Shown: positions 33,901-44,184, counted from the first letter of the stretch. The stretch is DNA of 64,000 bases from Micromonospora sp. MP36 (GCF_008119785.1 NZ_VSFA01000004.1:1-64000); one strand, 5' to 3'. A program made the numbers and translations. Notes: a model not told the origin generated them from the letters alone.

Positions 33901-34274
33901 GCCCCGCTCATACCCGTGCCGAGGGTTCCTATGCCAGAGGCGGAAGGGTCACTGCTTGGACTGTCCGACCGCCTTCCCGTGCCGAGCGAACATGTTCGTG
34001 AGTTCCACCCGACCTCGCTGGACCACGTCCACGTCTGGAGCCAGGTCGAGACGGTCCCTGGCGCGCTGGCGCACCTCGCCCTTCGTCAGCTGCGGAGTTG
34101 AGCGCCAGTTGACCGTTTTCCGGCACGGCGACCTGCGGCACGTTGATCTGAAGCTGTGGCACGCGGCCACCGCAGATCCGCGAGTTATGTCCACAACAAG
34201 CGCAGGATCTCCCGGTGGCCGCGCCACGTCTATCCGCTCCCGAAGGGCGGAATCTGATACCGGCGGCTGAGGTA
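33901..34274. other. Gap with a possible decayed gene end
   Basis: The 374-bp stretch lacks an intact gene. On the minus strand 33949-34110 is an open 53-codon end with GC-rich third positions and a natural look (LTKGEVRQRARDRLDLAPDV, then a QSKQ end), but no start or upstream extension. The frame just before it in another phase also reads sensibly (QLQINVPQVAVPENGQLAL), which would fit a frameshifted fragment. Family not recognised. Confidence 0.3.
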
Positions 34275-35663
34275 CTACGTGCCGAGCTTGATGATGCCCG
34301 GCAGGGCCTCTTCGGCCAGGTAGGTGTCGGTGAAGTAGTCGTAGCAGTGACCGCTGGTGTTGTAGGTGCCACCGCTGAGGATGCCCCGGGCAGTGACCGT
34401 ACCGTCGCTCTTGATGTTGTAGATCGGCGCGCCCGAATCGCCGCCCTTGGTGCAGGTGCCGTAGCGGTATCCCTCCATGGCGTTGCGCAGGGTCGCGCCG
34501 TCGCTGTATCGCACGGTCACGTACGTGGACACCACGCGGTAGCCGCACATCTCGCCGGTGACTTGGCCGCTGACGCAGTAGGTGTCCCCGACGTAGGAGC
34601 GCCGGCCCATCCGTCCAGTGACCGCCCGTGAGCTGGTCGACGTGGATGAGCCCCTGTAGACGCGGCCGTAGGAGGTCTGGGTCAGCTTTATGGTGGACGC
34701 GTCACCCGAGTAGTGGTTATGACCGCTGACCATCACCGAACCGGTGGTGTTGTTCCAGTTGTCGGCCGTGACCGTACCGAGGGTCCCGTTCCGGTTGTAC
34801 GCCTTACCGTTCAGCGACGTGCAGTGGCCGGCCGTGAGCATGTAGTGCGCGCCCTGGTGGGTCCAGGCGAAGGCGGTCGAGCATGAACCGACCGAGGTGT
34901 AGAAGTATGCCCCGCCGTAGTACGGTGCGGTGTCGTATTGCCGCCCGAGCTTCGGCGACGGCACCGTCATGCCCGGCACCAACTGGAGGGCGACCCGGTA
35001 GGCGCCGTATCGGGCGGCCAACGCCTCGCGCATTTCCTGGGTTACCGTGGCCGCCTTGATGATGACCCGGTTGTTCATCGGGTCAATCGTGGCCGTGCGC
35101 AGGTTGCTCGCGCCGGCCAACTGGTCGTCGCTGAGGTTGAGCACCTCGTCCTGAACGGCGGTCAGTTGGTTCATGGTGTACGGCACCACCTCCACGATCG
35201 GCTCGACGATGACCTCGGCCTTCATCGGGCCGAAGGTTTCCCCCGTCGGGCTCGTCGTGTCGGTCGGGAGAGTGCTCTTGTCGGGATCCGTGCTAGGAGT
35301 GTCCGGGTCGTCGGTGATCGTCCCGGTTGACGTCGGCGTGATGGCCATGTCGGCCGATGCGGCGGCGAGCGTCTCGGCCGAAGCGGTCTGAGACACCGGC
35401 ACCATGAGCTGGTCGTTCTCCACGTAGGGCATCGAGTATTCGGTCGGGCTCGCGTATGCCCGTTCCACCGCGATGTCCAGGGCCTCGGCGTACCCGGGCC
35501 AGAGCGTTTCGTCCGTTGTCGGCTGCGTGGTCGTCACGGCCACCGCGGTGCTGGTGGCTGGCTGATCCGTGGTGATTTCAGCGTGGGCGGGCGAGGGGAG
35601 CCAAACGATTCCGGCGACGGCCGTGAGAGTGAGGGCGAGGCAGCGGCCGATAACTCTTTTCAT
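34275..35663 (-). CDS. Secreted trypsin-like (S1) serine protease
   Basis: A 462-residue exported protein. The signal peptide (1-28, AHA site) is followed by a 200-residue pro-region containing a Thr/Asp/Pro-rich linker (TITDDPDTPSTDPDKSTLP), probably flexible. The protease domain begins near 250 and has His in YMLTAGHC, Asp in GDASTIKL and Ser in KGGDSGAPIY, with conserved Cys pairs (SCSTAF/GHC; YCVSGQVTGEMCG). The pattern matches the chymotrypsin fold of the streptogrisin/alpha-lytic type. Likely roles are extracellular nutrition or defence. It is divergent from the DNRLRE-like gene. Confidence 0.88.
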   Translation of the reverse strand: MKRVIGRCLALTLTAVAGIVWLPSPAHAEITTDQPATSTAVAVTTTQPTTDETLWPGYAEALDIAVERAYASPTEYSMPYVENDQLMVPVSQTASAETLAAASADMAITPTSTGTITDDPDTPSTDPDKSTLPTDTTSPTGETFGPMKAEVIVEPIVEVVPYTMNQLTAVQDEVLNLSDDQLAGASNLRTATIDPMNNRVIIKAATVTQEMREALAARYGAYRVALQLVPGMTVPSPKLGRQYDTAPYYGGAYFYTSVGSCSTAFAWTHQGAHYMLTAGHCTSLNGKAYNRNGTLGTVTADNWNNTTGSVMVSGHNHYSGDASTIKLTQTSYGRVYRGSSTSTSSRAVTGRMGRRSYVGDTYCVSGQVTGEMCGYRVVSTYVTVRYSDGATLRNAMEGYRYGTCTKGGDSGAPIYNIKSDGTVTARGILSGGTYNTSGHCYDYFTDTYLAEEALPGIIKLGT

Positions 35664-35806
35664 CCGGTCATGATCGTCCTCCTAAGTGGACCGGTCAAGC
35701 ATTGCGCCGAACTGTCCCGGCTCAGCTCTGACGTCGCTATTTGTCATAGAAGGTTACCTTTTGGTGGCTGCGGTGCATCCGGTAGATCAGTTTGAACTAC
35801 CTGGAT
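35664..35806. promoter_or_regulatory. Divergent promoter region of two secreted-protein genes
   Basis: This AT-richer stretch separates the trypsin-like protease from the DNRLRE-like gene and must contain both promoters. GGAGGACGATC on the minus strand is the protease ribosome site. No -10 or -35 is assigned with confidence. Confidence 0.4.
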
Positions 35807-35866
35807 ATGATCCGTGCCGCAAGCGCGCACACGGGTGCGAGCCAGAAATCGGGAGGCGTGCCAAAC

Positions 35867-37771
35867 TTGCTTAGATCTACGCGTCCGCGCGGGCTTTCTA
35901 TTGCCCTTGCCGCGGTGCTCGGCGCGACCGGACTCGCGGTGTTCGCCACAGCCGAGCCCGCCGCGGCGGCACCGCATTACGCGTACGCCCCATCCGTCCA
36001 GATCGGATACACGGATCGGGCGAGCACGCACACGGCGTACGACTGGACCGAGGGTGTCGATCTGCCATTGGGTGCTCGAATCGACACGTCCGGTGGGAAG
36101 CACAAGTCTCGTGTCTATGCGACCTTTGATCTGTCACAATTCGCCGGTAAGGAAGTCTTCGGTGGCACTGTGCGTATCCGGGAGCGGAGCGCGGCCGACT
36201 GCACCAAAAGGGCCATCGAAATCTGGCGGACGAATCCGGTAAGCGAGACGCCGACCTGGGCGAGCGCCCCCGAAGAGTTGACGAAACTCGACGAGATCAC
36301 CACTCCGGAATACTGCCCCACCGCCAACCTCACCTTTGATGTCTCCGTGGCGCTGAAGGACGCGGCGGCCAAGGGCGAGACGCGGGTGACGTTCGCGCTG
36401 CGGGTTCCCGAAAAGCACGAGGGTGATGTCAGCTACGGCCGGACTCTGAACTGGTACAACAGCGTGAGTCTGAGCGTGCGGTACAACTCGGCGCCGGCGC
36501 TGGACGAGACCCAGCTGTACAACGGTGGTCGGTTGTGCGCGACTGCGGCGCCCTACCCGGCGCTGTCGGTCGTCGCCGACAAGCTCCAGGTCATCGGTAG
36601 CGACCCCGACCTGCAGCAGTTCGACAAACTGGGGTACGAGTTCGCGTTGTGGCCCGTCGACGATCCGTCCAAGCGGACGGAGATCAGCGTGCCGGATGGC
36701 AGTGCGGGAATGTTCAGCACGGGCACGGTGCCGGCTGGCGTTCTCGTCGACGGTAGGAGCTACTCCTGGCAGGCCCGCGTGAGTGACGGGCTTGCGACCT
36801 CCGCTTGGTCGAAGGTGTGCACCTTCGTCGTCGACAAGACCTTGCCTTCACGGCCACAGGTCTCATCGTCGAATTACCCGACGGCCGATACCGGGCAGTG
36901 GACGCCCCCTGGCGTCCCGGGAGAATTCACCTTCTCCGCCGGTGGAGACACCGACGTCATCGGATTTGTCTACCAATGGTCTGACCCTCCCTCGAGCGGA
37001 GTGCAGGGTTGCAACGTGGTAACCGGCGGCCGGTTCGACTGCGACGACCCACTCACCAGTGACAGGGTGCTCAAGGCGGATGTGCCGGGCGGTACGGTGA
37101 CGCTGCCGATCATCCCGCCGAGACCCTTTACCAACACGCTCTACGTACAATCGGTCGACCGCGCGGGAAACACCTCTGCCGGGGTCGGGTACGAGATGCG
37201 GGTGCCGTGGACCGAGCCGACGATCAAGGCCATCGGTACGCCGGAGTGGGGCAAGCCGTTGACGCTGAAGTTCACTCCCGCGCCCGGGATGCCGGGTGTC
37301 ACAAAGTACGAGTATCGCCTGAACAACGGCGAACCGCAGTTTGTGGCAGCCGCAGAGGACGGTACCGCCACCATCAGCATCATCACTGACAACGCCTCCG
37401 GGCATTCCGTCACCGCGCGGAGCCACAGCGCCAACGGTTGGATCTCGCCGTACGGGAACTGGTCCTTCGCGTTCGATCCCGGGCCCGGTGTCACGTCCGA
37501 CGTCTACCTGTCCGACGGCGAGCCGCATGGCGGTGTCGGCGTGCCCGGTACCTTCACCTTCTCACCGCCGGTGGGCTGGAGCGAGGTGGGCTACTACCGT
37601 TACTCCTTCAATGGCGAGGACTTCTTCGACGTACCGGCTGGACCTGATGGTCGGGCCAGCGTCACCTGGACACCGGAAACGAGTGGCGGGGTGAACCTCG
37701 ACGTATTCGTGATCCGCCCGGACGGCACCTGGGGCGACTACGGCAACTTCTACCAGTTCATAGTCGCCTGA
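35867..37771 (+). CDS. Secreted DNRLRE/Ig-like repeat protein
   Basis: About 634 residues, exported. After a signal peptide (LSIALAAVLGATGLAVFATA, cleaved near AAA) comes a DNRLRE-like beta domain (SRVYATFDLSQFAGKEVFGGTVRIRE, with two Cys). Several Ig/fibronectin-like modules follow (PDLQQFDKLGYEFALWPVDD; YSWQARVSDGLATSAWSKV). No catalytic motif is visible. The start is uncertain: TTG at 35867 has GGGAGG ten bases upstream and gives a normal signal peptide. ATG 35807 or TTG 35792 would add a 20-25 residue tail with no ribosome site. In streptomycetes such modules head very large surface proteins; here they form the whole protein. Codon use is less GC-biased. Confidence 0.75.
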   Translation: MLRSTRPRGLSIALAAVLGATGLAVFATAEPAAAAPHYAYAPSVQIGYTDRASTHTAYDWTEGVDLPLGARIDTSGGKHKSRVYATFDLSQFAGKEVFGGTVRIRERSAADCTKRAIEIWRTNPVSETPTWASAPEELTKLDEITTPEYCPTANLTFDVSVALKDAAAKGETRVTFALRVPEKHEGDVSYGRTLNWYNSVSLSVRYNSAPALDETQLYNGGRLCATAAPYPALSVVADKLQVIGSDPDLQQFDKLGYEFALWPVDDPSKRTEISVPDGSAGMFSTGTVPAGVLVDGRSYSWQARVSDGLATSAWSKVCTFVVDKTLPSRPQVSSSNYPTADTGQWTPPGVPGEFTFSAGGDTDVIGFVYQWSDPPSSGVQGCNVVTGGRFDCDDPLTSDRVLKADVPGGTVTLPIIPPRPFTNTLYVQSVDRAGNTSAGVGYEMRVPWTEPTIKAIGTPEWGKPLTLKFTPAPGMPGVTKYEYRLNNGEPQFVAAAEDGTATISIITDNASGHSVTARSHSANGWISPYGNWSFAFDPGPGVTSDVYLSDGEPHGGVGVPGTFTFSPPVGWSEVGYYRYSFNGEDFFDVPAGPDGRASVTWTPETSGGVNLDVFVIRPDGTWGDYGNFYQFIVA

Positions 37772-37820
37772 ATTGCGGAGCCGGCCTGGCGTGAACAAGG
37801 TGCGCTGAGCGCGCAGAAGA

Positions 37821-37855
37821 CTGTGGCGGGGCACGGAATCCGTGCCCCGCCACAG
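37821..37855. terminator. Strong bidirectional terminator
   Basis: Perfect 16-nt arms CTGTGGCGGGGCACGG (37821-37836) and complement (37840-37855) with an AAT loop, between the DNRLRE-like gene and the convergent hydrolase gene. Confidence 0.85.
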
Positions 37856-38002
37856 TCGTCAGACAGGTGTTCCCGGCGGTTCCGGCTGCGGTGACGGGGC
37901 CCGCCCAGCCTGGACGCGGTGTGGGTGGGCTCGGACCCGAGGCTGCCGGCCCGTCCGGCCCGATTCGTGGTCGTCTGAGACGTGGTGTGCCCGGCTCACC
38001 GG

Positions 38003-38854
38003 TCACTGCCGCGGCGGGGCCTCGCTGACCACGGTCGGCGAGAACTGGTTGGCCGCCTCGACGGCCCACTCCAGCGCGTAGTCGGCCTCCTCCTCCCAGC
38101 CCGGCTCGCCGCCGACGAAGTGCGACCGGTGGGGGTTGCAGCGGAACCCGGTGAGCGCGGTCGAGCCCCGGTAGAGGTTGACGTTGGCGACGACCACCGA
38201 CGGTGGCACCACGTGGTCGGCGCCCCCGGCCGTCAGCAGCAGCGGGGGGCGGTTCTCCCGCCTCTTGTCCACCTCGGTGACCGCGTCCGGGTCCAGGTTG
38301 GCGAACGCCGCCTCGAACAGGACGCGGCCGGCGCCGGGTACGGCGTACCGCTCCCAGGCCCGGTCCGAGTCCTCCGGGCTCAGCGTGTTGCCGAAGGCGA
38401 ACCGGAAGTCCTCCCTGGTGAACGGCACCGCTCGGTTTCGGTTCGCGGGGCTGCGCAGGATGGAGAACGCGGAGCGCAGCGTGTTGAGCGGCAGCCGGAG
38501 CACGCCCTTGACCGGAGCGGAATGCAGGGCGACCCCGGCGGCGCCGAGCTTGCGGTCGAGCAGGAGTTGGGTGATCAGGCCGCCGAACGAGTGCCCCATG
38601 ATGATCGGCGGCCGGGGCTGGTCCCGGACGATCCGGGCGTAGTGGTCGGTGATGTCGGCGATCCGCTGCCCGGCGATCGGGGCGGGGTCGGCCCGCAGCT
38701 CCTCGACCTCGCCCTCCATGCCGGGCCACGCCGGCGTCAGCACCCGGAAGCCGCGCGCCCGGTACCGGTCGGCCCAGTGCTCCCAGCTGCGTGCGGTCAT
38801 CCAGAGCCCGTGGATTAGCACGATCGTGTCGACCCGTCCCGTCGGTGTCGCCAT
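38003..38854 (-). CDS. Alpha/beta hydrolase
   Basis: A 283-residue hydrolase-fold protein. The oxyanion segment is IVLIHGLWMTARSW (about 11-24). The nucleophile elbow GHSFGG is near 99, the acid is probably Asp in GGADHVVPPS near 214, and His is in RSHFVGGEPGW near 248. The lid is short. It looks like an esterase or lipase of unknown substrate. It lies 56 bp downstream of the TetR gene on the same strand and may be part of that regulon. Confidence 0.9.
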   Translation of the reverse strand: MATPTGRVDTIVLIHGLWMTARSWEHWADRYRARGFRVLTPAWPGMEGEVEELRADPAPIAGQRIADITDHYARIVRDQPRPPIIMGHSFGGLITQLLLDRKLGAAGVALHSAPVKGVLRLPLNTLRSAFSILRSPANRNRAVPFTREDFRFAFGNTLSPEDSDRAWERYAVPGAGRVLFEAAFANLDPDAVTEVDKRRENRPPLLLTAGGADHVVPPSVVVANVNLYRGSTALTGFRCNPHRSHFVGGEPGWEEEADYALEWAVEAANQFSPTVVSEAPPRQ

Positions 38855-38910
38855 GGTGGCCTCCCGGTGTCGCGGTTGCCCGGCCCGGCGGTTACCCGGC
38901 CCGGCGGCCG

Positions 38911-39633
38911 TCAGTCACCGGTCCGGACATGCCCGGCGACGCCGCGGATCAGCAGGTCCAGGCCGAAGGCGAAGCGCTCGTCGCCGCCGCCGGCCAGCAG
39001 GTCGTCCACGTGCCGGCGGAGGTTCGGGTACGACTCGGCCGGCAGGCTCAGGTAGTAGCTCCGCAACTGGGCGGAGAATCGGCTCCAGTAGGTCGCCTGG
39101 TCCTCCCCGGACGCGCGGATCTTCTCCGCGTACAGGGCCCCCTCGTAGGCGTCTCCGGCGATGTACAGGAAGAGCCGGTCGAGGAACCAGGCGGCCTGCG
39201 GGGGCGGCACGCCGCCGGCGAGCAGGATGGCGAGCATGCCCTCGGTGACGCGCAGCGCGTTCGGGCCGCTGGGGATGGTGGCCAGCGAGGCCAGGGCCAG
39301 GTTGGTGTGCGTGGCGTAGACCCGGTACGCCTGCCAGGCCACGTCCCGGATCTGCTCCGCCCACCGCTGCGGATCCGGCTCGGGTACGGAGATCTCCGCG
39401 CTGGCCCGGTCGACGAGCAGTTCGAGCAGCTCCTCCTTGCCGGAGACGTGGGCGTAGAGGGAGGCCGGGCCGGTGCCCAGCTCCTGGGCCACCCGCCGCA
39501 TGCTCAGCCCGCCCAGCCCCTCCCGGTTGATCACCGCGAGGGCGGCGTCGACGACCGCGGTCTGGCTCAGCGGCTGTTTCACGGCGCGGGTCCTGGGCCG
39601 GGTACGCCAGGGCGGGCTGGGTGGTTCGCTCAC
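38911..39633 (-). CDS. TetR-family repressor of the adjacent MFS exporter
   Basis: A 240-residue regulator. The HTH is VVDAALAVINREGLGGLSMRRVAQELGTGPASLYAHVSG (about 26-64). It belongs to the TetR_C_1-type group that controls exporters. The GTG at 39633 was chosen because GGAGG sits six bases upstream; the frame extends to 39702 but that stretch overlaps the operator. It is divergent from the MFS gene, with a long perfect palindrome between. Confidence 0.93.
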   Translation of the reverse strand: MSEPPSPPWRTRPRTRAVKQPLSQTAVVDAALAVINREGLGGLSMRRVAQELGTGPASLYAHVSGKEELLELLVDRASAEISVPEPDPQRWAEQIRDVAWQAYRVYATHTNLALASLATIPSGPNALRVTEGMLAILLAGGVPPPQAAWFLDRLFLYIAGDAYEGALYAEKIRASGEDQATYWSRFSAQLRSYYLSLPAESYPNLRRHVDDLLAGGGDERFAFGLDLLIRGVAGHVRTGD

Positions 39634-39677
39634 GGATGACCTCCGGATCCGGGGTGGCCCGAACATCGTACTTGCTG

Positions 39678-39724
39678 CGAACGCTGTTCGTTGATAGAAC
39701 ACTGTTCGTAAACGAACAGTGTTC
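39678..39724. promoter_or_regulatory. TetR operator: 28-bp near-perfect palindrome plus a second site
   Basis: GAACACTGTTCGT (39697-39709), AA, and ACGAACAGTGTTC (39712-39724) form a perfect 13-bp-arm palindrome. A weaker copy CGAAC-GCT-GTTCG is at 39678-39690. The site lies 22 bp before the MFS ATG. Confidence 0.75.
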
Positions 39725-39745
39725 GCTCATGCCCGGGAGTACTCG

Positions 39746-41203
39746 ATGTCAGACCTGGCCACCACGCTCGCGCCGGATCGCGCCGGACCGGCGGAGACCG
39801 GTCACCGCTGGCGCTGGGCCGCCCTCGCGGTGATCCTCGCCGCCGAGGTGATGGACCTCCTCGACGCCCTCGTCACCAACCTCGCCGGCCCGGCGATCCG
39901 CGCCGACCTGGGCGGATCGGCGAGCCTGATCCAATGGCTCGGCGCCGGTTACACCCTGGCCATGGCCGTCGGCCTGGTCACCGGCGGCCGCCTCGGCGAC
40001 CTGTACGGCCGCCGCCGGATGTTCCTGCTCGGCGTGCTCGGCTTCACCGCCGCCTCCGCGCTGTGCGCCCTGTCCGGCACGCCGGGCACCCTGATCGCCG
40101 CCCGGGTCGCGCAGGGGCTCTTCGGCGCGCTGCTGCTGCCGCAAGGCCTCGGCCTGATCAGGGAGATGTTCCCGCCGCACCAGCTCGCCGCCGCCTTCGG
40201 CGCGTTCGGCCCGGTGATGGGCATCTCCGCGGTCGGCGGCCCGATCCTCGCCGGCTGGCTGGTCGACGCCGACCTCGCCGGCACCGGCTGGCGGGCCATC
40301 TTCCTGATCAACGTGCCGCTCGGCCTGCTCGCCGCCGCCGGCGCGCTGCGGTTCCTGCCGGAGTCCCGCGCCAACCACGCCAGCCGACTCGATCTGCCCG
40401 GCGTCGGGCTGGTCTCGCTCGCCGCGTTCCTGCTGGTCTACCCGCTGGTGCAGGGACGGGAGCGCGACTGGCCGGCGTGGACCTTCGCCATGATGGCCGG
40501 CGCGGTCGCCGTCTTCGTCCTCTTCGCCCGCTACGAGGTGCGGCGCGAGCGGTCCGGCCGGGATCCGCTGGTGGTGCCGTCGCTGTTCCACCGCCGCGCG
40601 TTCACCGGCGGCCTCGTCGCCGGCCTCGCCTTCTTCACCGCGCTGACCGGCTTCTCGCTGGTCTTCAGCCTCTATCTCCAGGTCGGGCTGGGCTGGTCGC
40701 CGCTGCGCGCCGGGTTGGCCGGTGTCCCCCAGGCGCTCGGCATGGTGATCGCCTTCGTGCTCGCCGGCGCCGGCCTCGCGCAGCGCCTGGGCCGGCGGTT
40801 GATCCACATCGGTCTCGCCGTGGTGATCGCGGGGGTCGGCGGCCTGCTGCTCACCCTGGCCTCGGCCGGCAGTACGGTCGGCCCGTGGCGGATGGCACCC
40901 GCCCTGCTGGCCGTCGGCTTCGGCATGGGGCTGGTGATGGCGCCGTTCTTCGACATCGTGCTCTCCGGCGTGGCGGAGTCCGAGACCGGCTCGGCCTCGG
41001 GGACGCTCACCGCCGTCCAGCAACTCGGCGGGGCGCTCGGCGTCGCCGTGCTGGGCACCGTCTTCTTCAGCGGCCTCGACCACGGCGTCCAGCCGGCCGT
41101 GCAGCTCACCCTGGCCGCGGAGCTGGGCCTGCTGGTGATCACCTTCGTCGGCGCGTTCCTGCTGCCCCGCCGGGCTCGCGAGGGGGCCGGTGCCGCACAC
41201 TGA
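39746..41203 (+). CDS. MFS drug exporter, DHA2 (14-helix) type
   Basis: A 485-residue proton-coupled antiporter. Family signs include LDALVTNLAGPAIRADLGGSAS in helix 1, motif A GGRLGDLYGRRRMFL near 80, and motif C-like GPVMGISAVGGPILAGWLV near 145. About 14 hydrophobic helices continue to the C-terminal FLLPRRAREG. The ATG at 39746 has GGGAG at 39734. An in-frame GTG at 39719 falls inside the operator and is unlikely. Repression by the divergent TetR protein is expected. Confidence 0.93.
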   Translation: MSDLATTLAPDRAGPAETGHRWRWAALAVILAAEVMDLLDALVTNLAGPAIRADLGGSASLIQWLGAGYTLAMAVGLVTGGRLGDLYGRRRMFLLGVLGFTAASALCALSGTPGTLIAARVAQGLFGALLLPQGLGLIREMFPPHQLAAAFGAFGPVMGISAVGGPILAGWLVDADLAGTGWRAIFLINVPLGLLAAAGALRFLPESRANHASRLDLPGVGLVSLAAFLLVYPLVQGRERDWPAWTFAMMAGAVAVFVLFARYEVRRERSGRDPLVVPSLFHRRAFTGGLVAGLAFFTALTGFSLVFSLYLQVGLGWSPLRAGLAGVPQALGMVIAFVLAGAGLAQRLGRRLIHIGLAVVIAGVGGLLLTLASAGSTVGPWRMAPALLAVGFGMGLVMAPFFDIVLSGVAESETGSASGTLTAVQQLGGALGVAVLGTVFFSGLDHGVQPAVQLTLAAELGLLVITFVGAFLLPRRAREGAGAAH

Positions 41204-41291
41204 CCGGCGTCCACCGCCCTGACAAATGTCACGGGTGGAAGGTGACGCACGCTCCGGGGACGGCCCGGCCGTTCCCCGCAGTATCAGTGTC

Positions 41292-42215
<924 letters not shown>

Positions 42216-42216
42216 G

Positions 42217-43023
42217 ATGACCGTCGCCACCTCCTCCACGACCACGTCGCCCGCCCGCCCGGTCGATCGGCGACCGCCCGCCCTGGGCGGGTTCTCCACC
42301 GCGGTGCTCGGCATCGAGATCCGCCGCGTGCTGCGCAACCGCCGGACGCTGATGTTCACCCTGATCATGCCGGCGGTCTTCTTCCTCCTCTTCGGACTGC
42401 CGCAGCGCGGCCAGGACCTGCCCAACGGCCAACCGGTCACCGCCTGGATCATGATCAGCCTCGCCGTGTACGCGGCCATGGTCGCCACCACCAGCGCCGG
42501 CGCCGCGGTCGCCACCGAGCGGGCCCTCGGCTGGAGCCGCCAGCTCCGGCTGACCCCGCTGCGCCCGGCCGCGTACGTGGCGACGAAGGTGGCCACCGCG
42601 ATGGTGCTCGGCCTGCTCGGCGTGCTGGTCGAGTTCGCCGTCGGCGCCGCCGCCGGGGTCCGCATCCCGGCCGACGTCTGGCTGCTCGCCGGGCTGGCCG
42701 CCTGGCTCGGCTCGCTGGTCTTCGCCGCCTTCGGCCTGTTCGTCGGCTACCTGGCCCCGGCCGAGAACGTCATGCAGTTCATGGGCCCGATCCTGGCCAT
42801 CCTGGCCATGTTCGGCGGGCTGTTCGTGCCGCTGGAGATGCTGCCGCACGCCTTCCAGCAGATCGCCAAGTTCACCCCGGTGTACGGCGTCGGCCAGCTC
42901 GCCAGGGCCCCGCTCACCGGGGACGGGCTGGACTGGGTGGCGCTGGGCAACCTGGCCGCCTGGACGGTGGTGTTCGGGCTCGGCGCGGCGCGGCTGTTCC
43001 GCCGCGACACCACCCGCGTCTGA
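42217..43023 (+). CDS. ABC-2 exporter permease
   Basis: A 268-residue permease with six membrane helices (for example LMFTLIMPAVFFLLFGL; WLGSLVFAAFGLFVGYLAP; ILAILAMFGGLFVPLEMLP). The loop QQIAKFTPVYGVGQLARAPL is the ABC-2 hallmark. It follows its ATPase by one base and leads into a two-component pair, a set known from YvfRSTU-type efflux modules. Confidence 0.93.
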   Translation: MTVATSSTTTSPARPVDRRPPALGGFSTAVLGIEIRRVLRNRRTLMFTLIMPAVFFLLFGLPQRGQDLPNGQPVTAWIMISLAVYAAMVATTSAGAAVATERALGWSRQLRLTPLRPAAYVATKVATAMVLGLLGVLVEFAVGAAAGVRIPADVWLLAGLAAWLGSLVFAAFGLFVGYLAPAENVMQFMGPILAILAMFGGLFVPLEMLPHAFQQIAKFTPVYGVGQLARAPLTGDGLDWVALGNLAAWTVVFGLGAARLFRRDTTRV

Positions 43024-43044
43024 CCCCGTACGGCGGAGGCTAGC

Positions 43045-44184
43045 GTGTTCCGGGTGAGCACTCCGTCCGACCCGCACCGGCCGGTGCGCCGCCACTGGCG
43101 GTTCACCGGCTGGCTGCTGGCCGCGGTCTGGCTCTTTTTCCTCAACATCCCGCTGCTCACCGCCCTGCACCAGCCCGAGGTCTGGCGGCGGGTGGTGGGG
43201 GCGACGACGCTGGTCGCGTTCGGTGTCTGCTACGTCTGGGTCTTCCAGTGGGCCCGGGCCTGCCGGATCGCCGCCCGGCCCGTTCCGCTCGGCCGGGCGT
43301 GGGTCGCCCTGACCGCGCTGGTCGGGCTCGGGCTGGCCGGCATCCCGGGCACCGACGGCGACTGGCTGACCACGCTGGTCTTCGTGGCCGCGGCGGCGGT
43401 GTTCCTGCTGCCGAACCGGCAGGCGTTCGTCGTGGTGGCGCTGGCCGCGGTGACCCCGCCGGTCGCGGCCGCGCTGGTGCCCGGCTGGGAGGCGGAGGGC
43501 ACCGTGGTCTTCGCGGTGCTGCTCGCCTCGTTCGCCATGTTCGGGGTGACCCGGCTGACCCAGCGCAACGCCGAACTCCAGGCCGCCCAGCAGGAGATCC
43601 ACCGGCTCGCGGTGGCCGAGGAACGGGCCCGTACCGCCCGCGACCTGCACGACATCCTCGGCCACTCGCTGACCGTGGTGGCGGTCAAGGCGGAGCTCGC
43701 CGGGCGGCTGCTGGAGCTGGATCCGGCCCGGGCGGCCACCGAGATCGCCGACGTGGAGCGGCTGGCCCGGCAGGCCCTCGCGGACGTGCGGGGCACCGTC
43801 GGGGCGTACCGCGGGGTGAGCCTGAAGACGGAGCTGGCCGGCGCCCACTCGGCGCTCGCCGCCGCAGGCATCGTCGCCGCGCTGCCGGAGACGGTGCCGT
43901 CCCTGCCGGCGGAGCGGGACGAACTGTTCGGCTGGACCGTACGCGAGGGCGTGACCAACGTGGTCCGGCACAGCGGCGCGCGGCGCTGCGAGATCCGGGT
44001 GAGCCCGGCGGCGGTGGAGGTCCGCGACGACGGCCGGGGGCCGGTCGGGGAGCCGGGCGCGGCGGGCCACGGGCTGGTCGGGCTGCGGGAGCGGGCGCGG
44101 CGGCTGGACGCCACCGTCACCGTCGGCCGCCCTCCGGACAGCCGGGGGTTCCTGCTGCGTGTCGCCCTGCCGGCGGAGCGCTGA
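43045..44184 (+). CDS. Sensor histidine kinase, DesK-like
   Basis: A 379-residue kinase with five or so membrane helices in the first 155 residues and no large external loop, so it senses within the membrane. The HisKA_3 helix is ERARTARDLHDILGHSLTVV (His near 210). The HATPase N-box is EGVTNVVRHSGA, followed by DDGRGPVGEPG and GHGLVGLRERA. The GTG at 43045 has GGCGGAGG five bases upstream; a GTG at 43054 is the alternative. DesK-type kinases respond to membrane state, fitting a role in controlling the adjacent exporter. Confidence 0.93.
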   Translation: MFRVSTPSDPHRPVRRHWRFTGWLLAAVWLFFLNIPLLTALHQPEVWRRVVGATTLVAFGVCYVWVFQWARACRIAARPVPLGRAWVALTALVGLGLAGIPGTDGDWLTTLVFVAAAAVFLLPNRQAFVVVALAAVTPPVAAALVPGWEAEGTVVFAVLLASFAMFGVTRLTQRNAELQAAQQEIHRLAVAEERARTARDLHDILGHSLTVVAVKAELAGRLLELDPARAATEIADVERLARQALADVRGTVGAYRGVSLKTELAGAHSALAAAGIVAALPETVPSLPAERDELFGWTVREGVTNVVRHSGARRCEIRVSPAAVEVRDDGRGPVGEPGAAGHGLVGLRERARRLDATVTVGRPPDSRGFLLRVALPAER

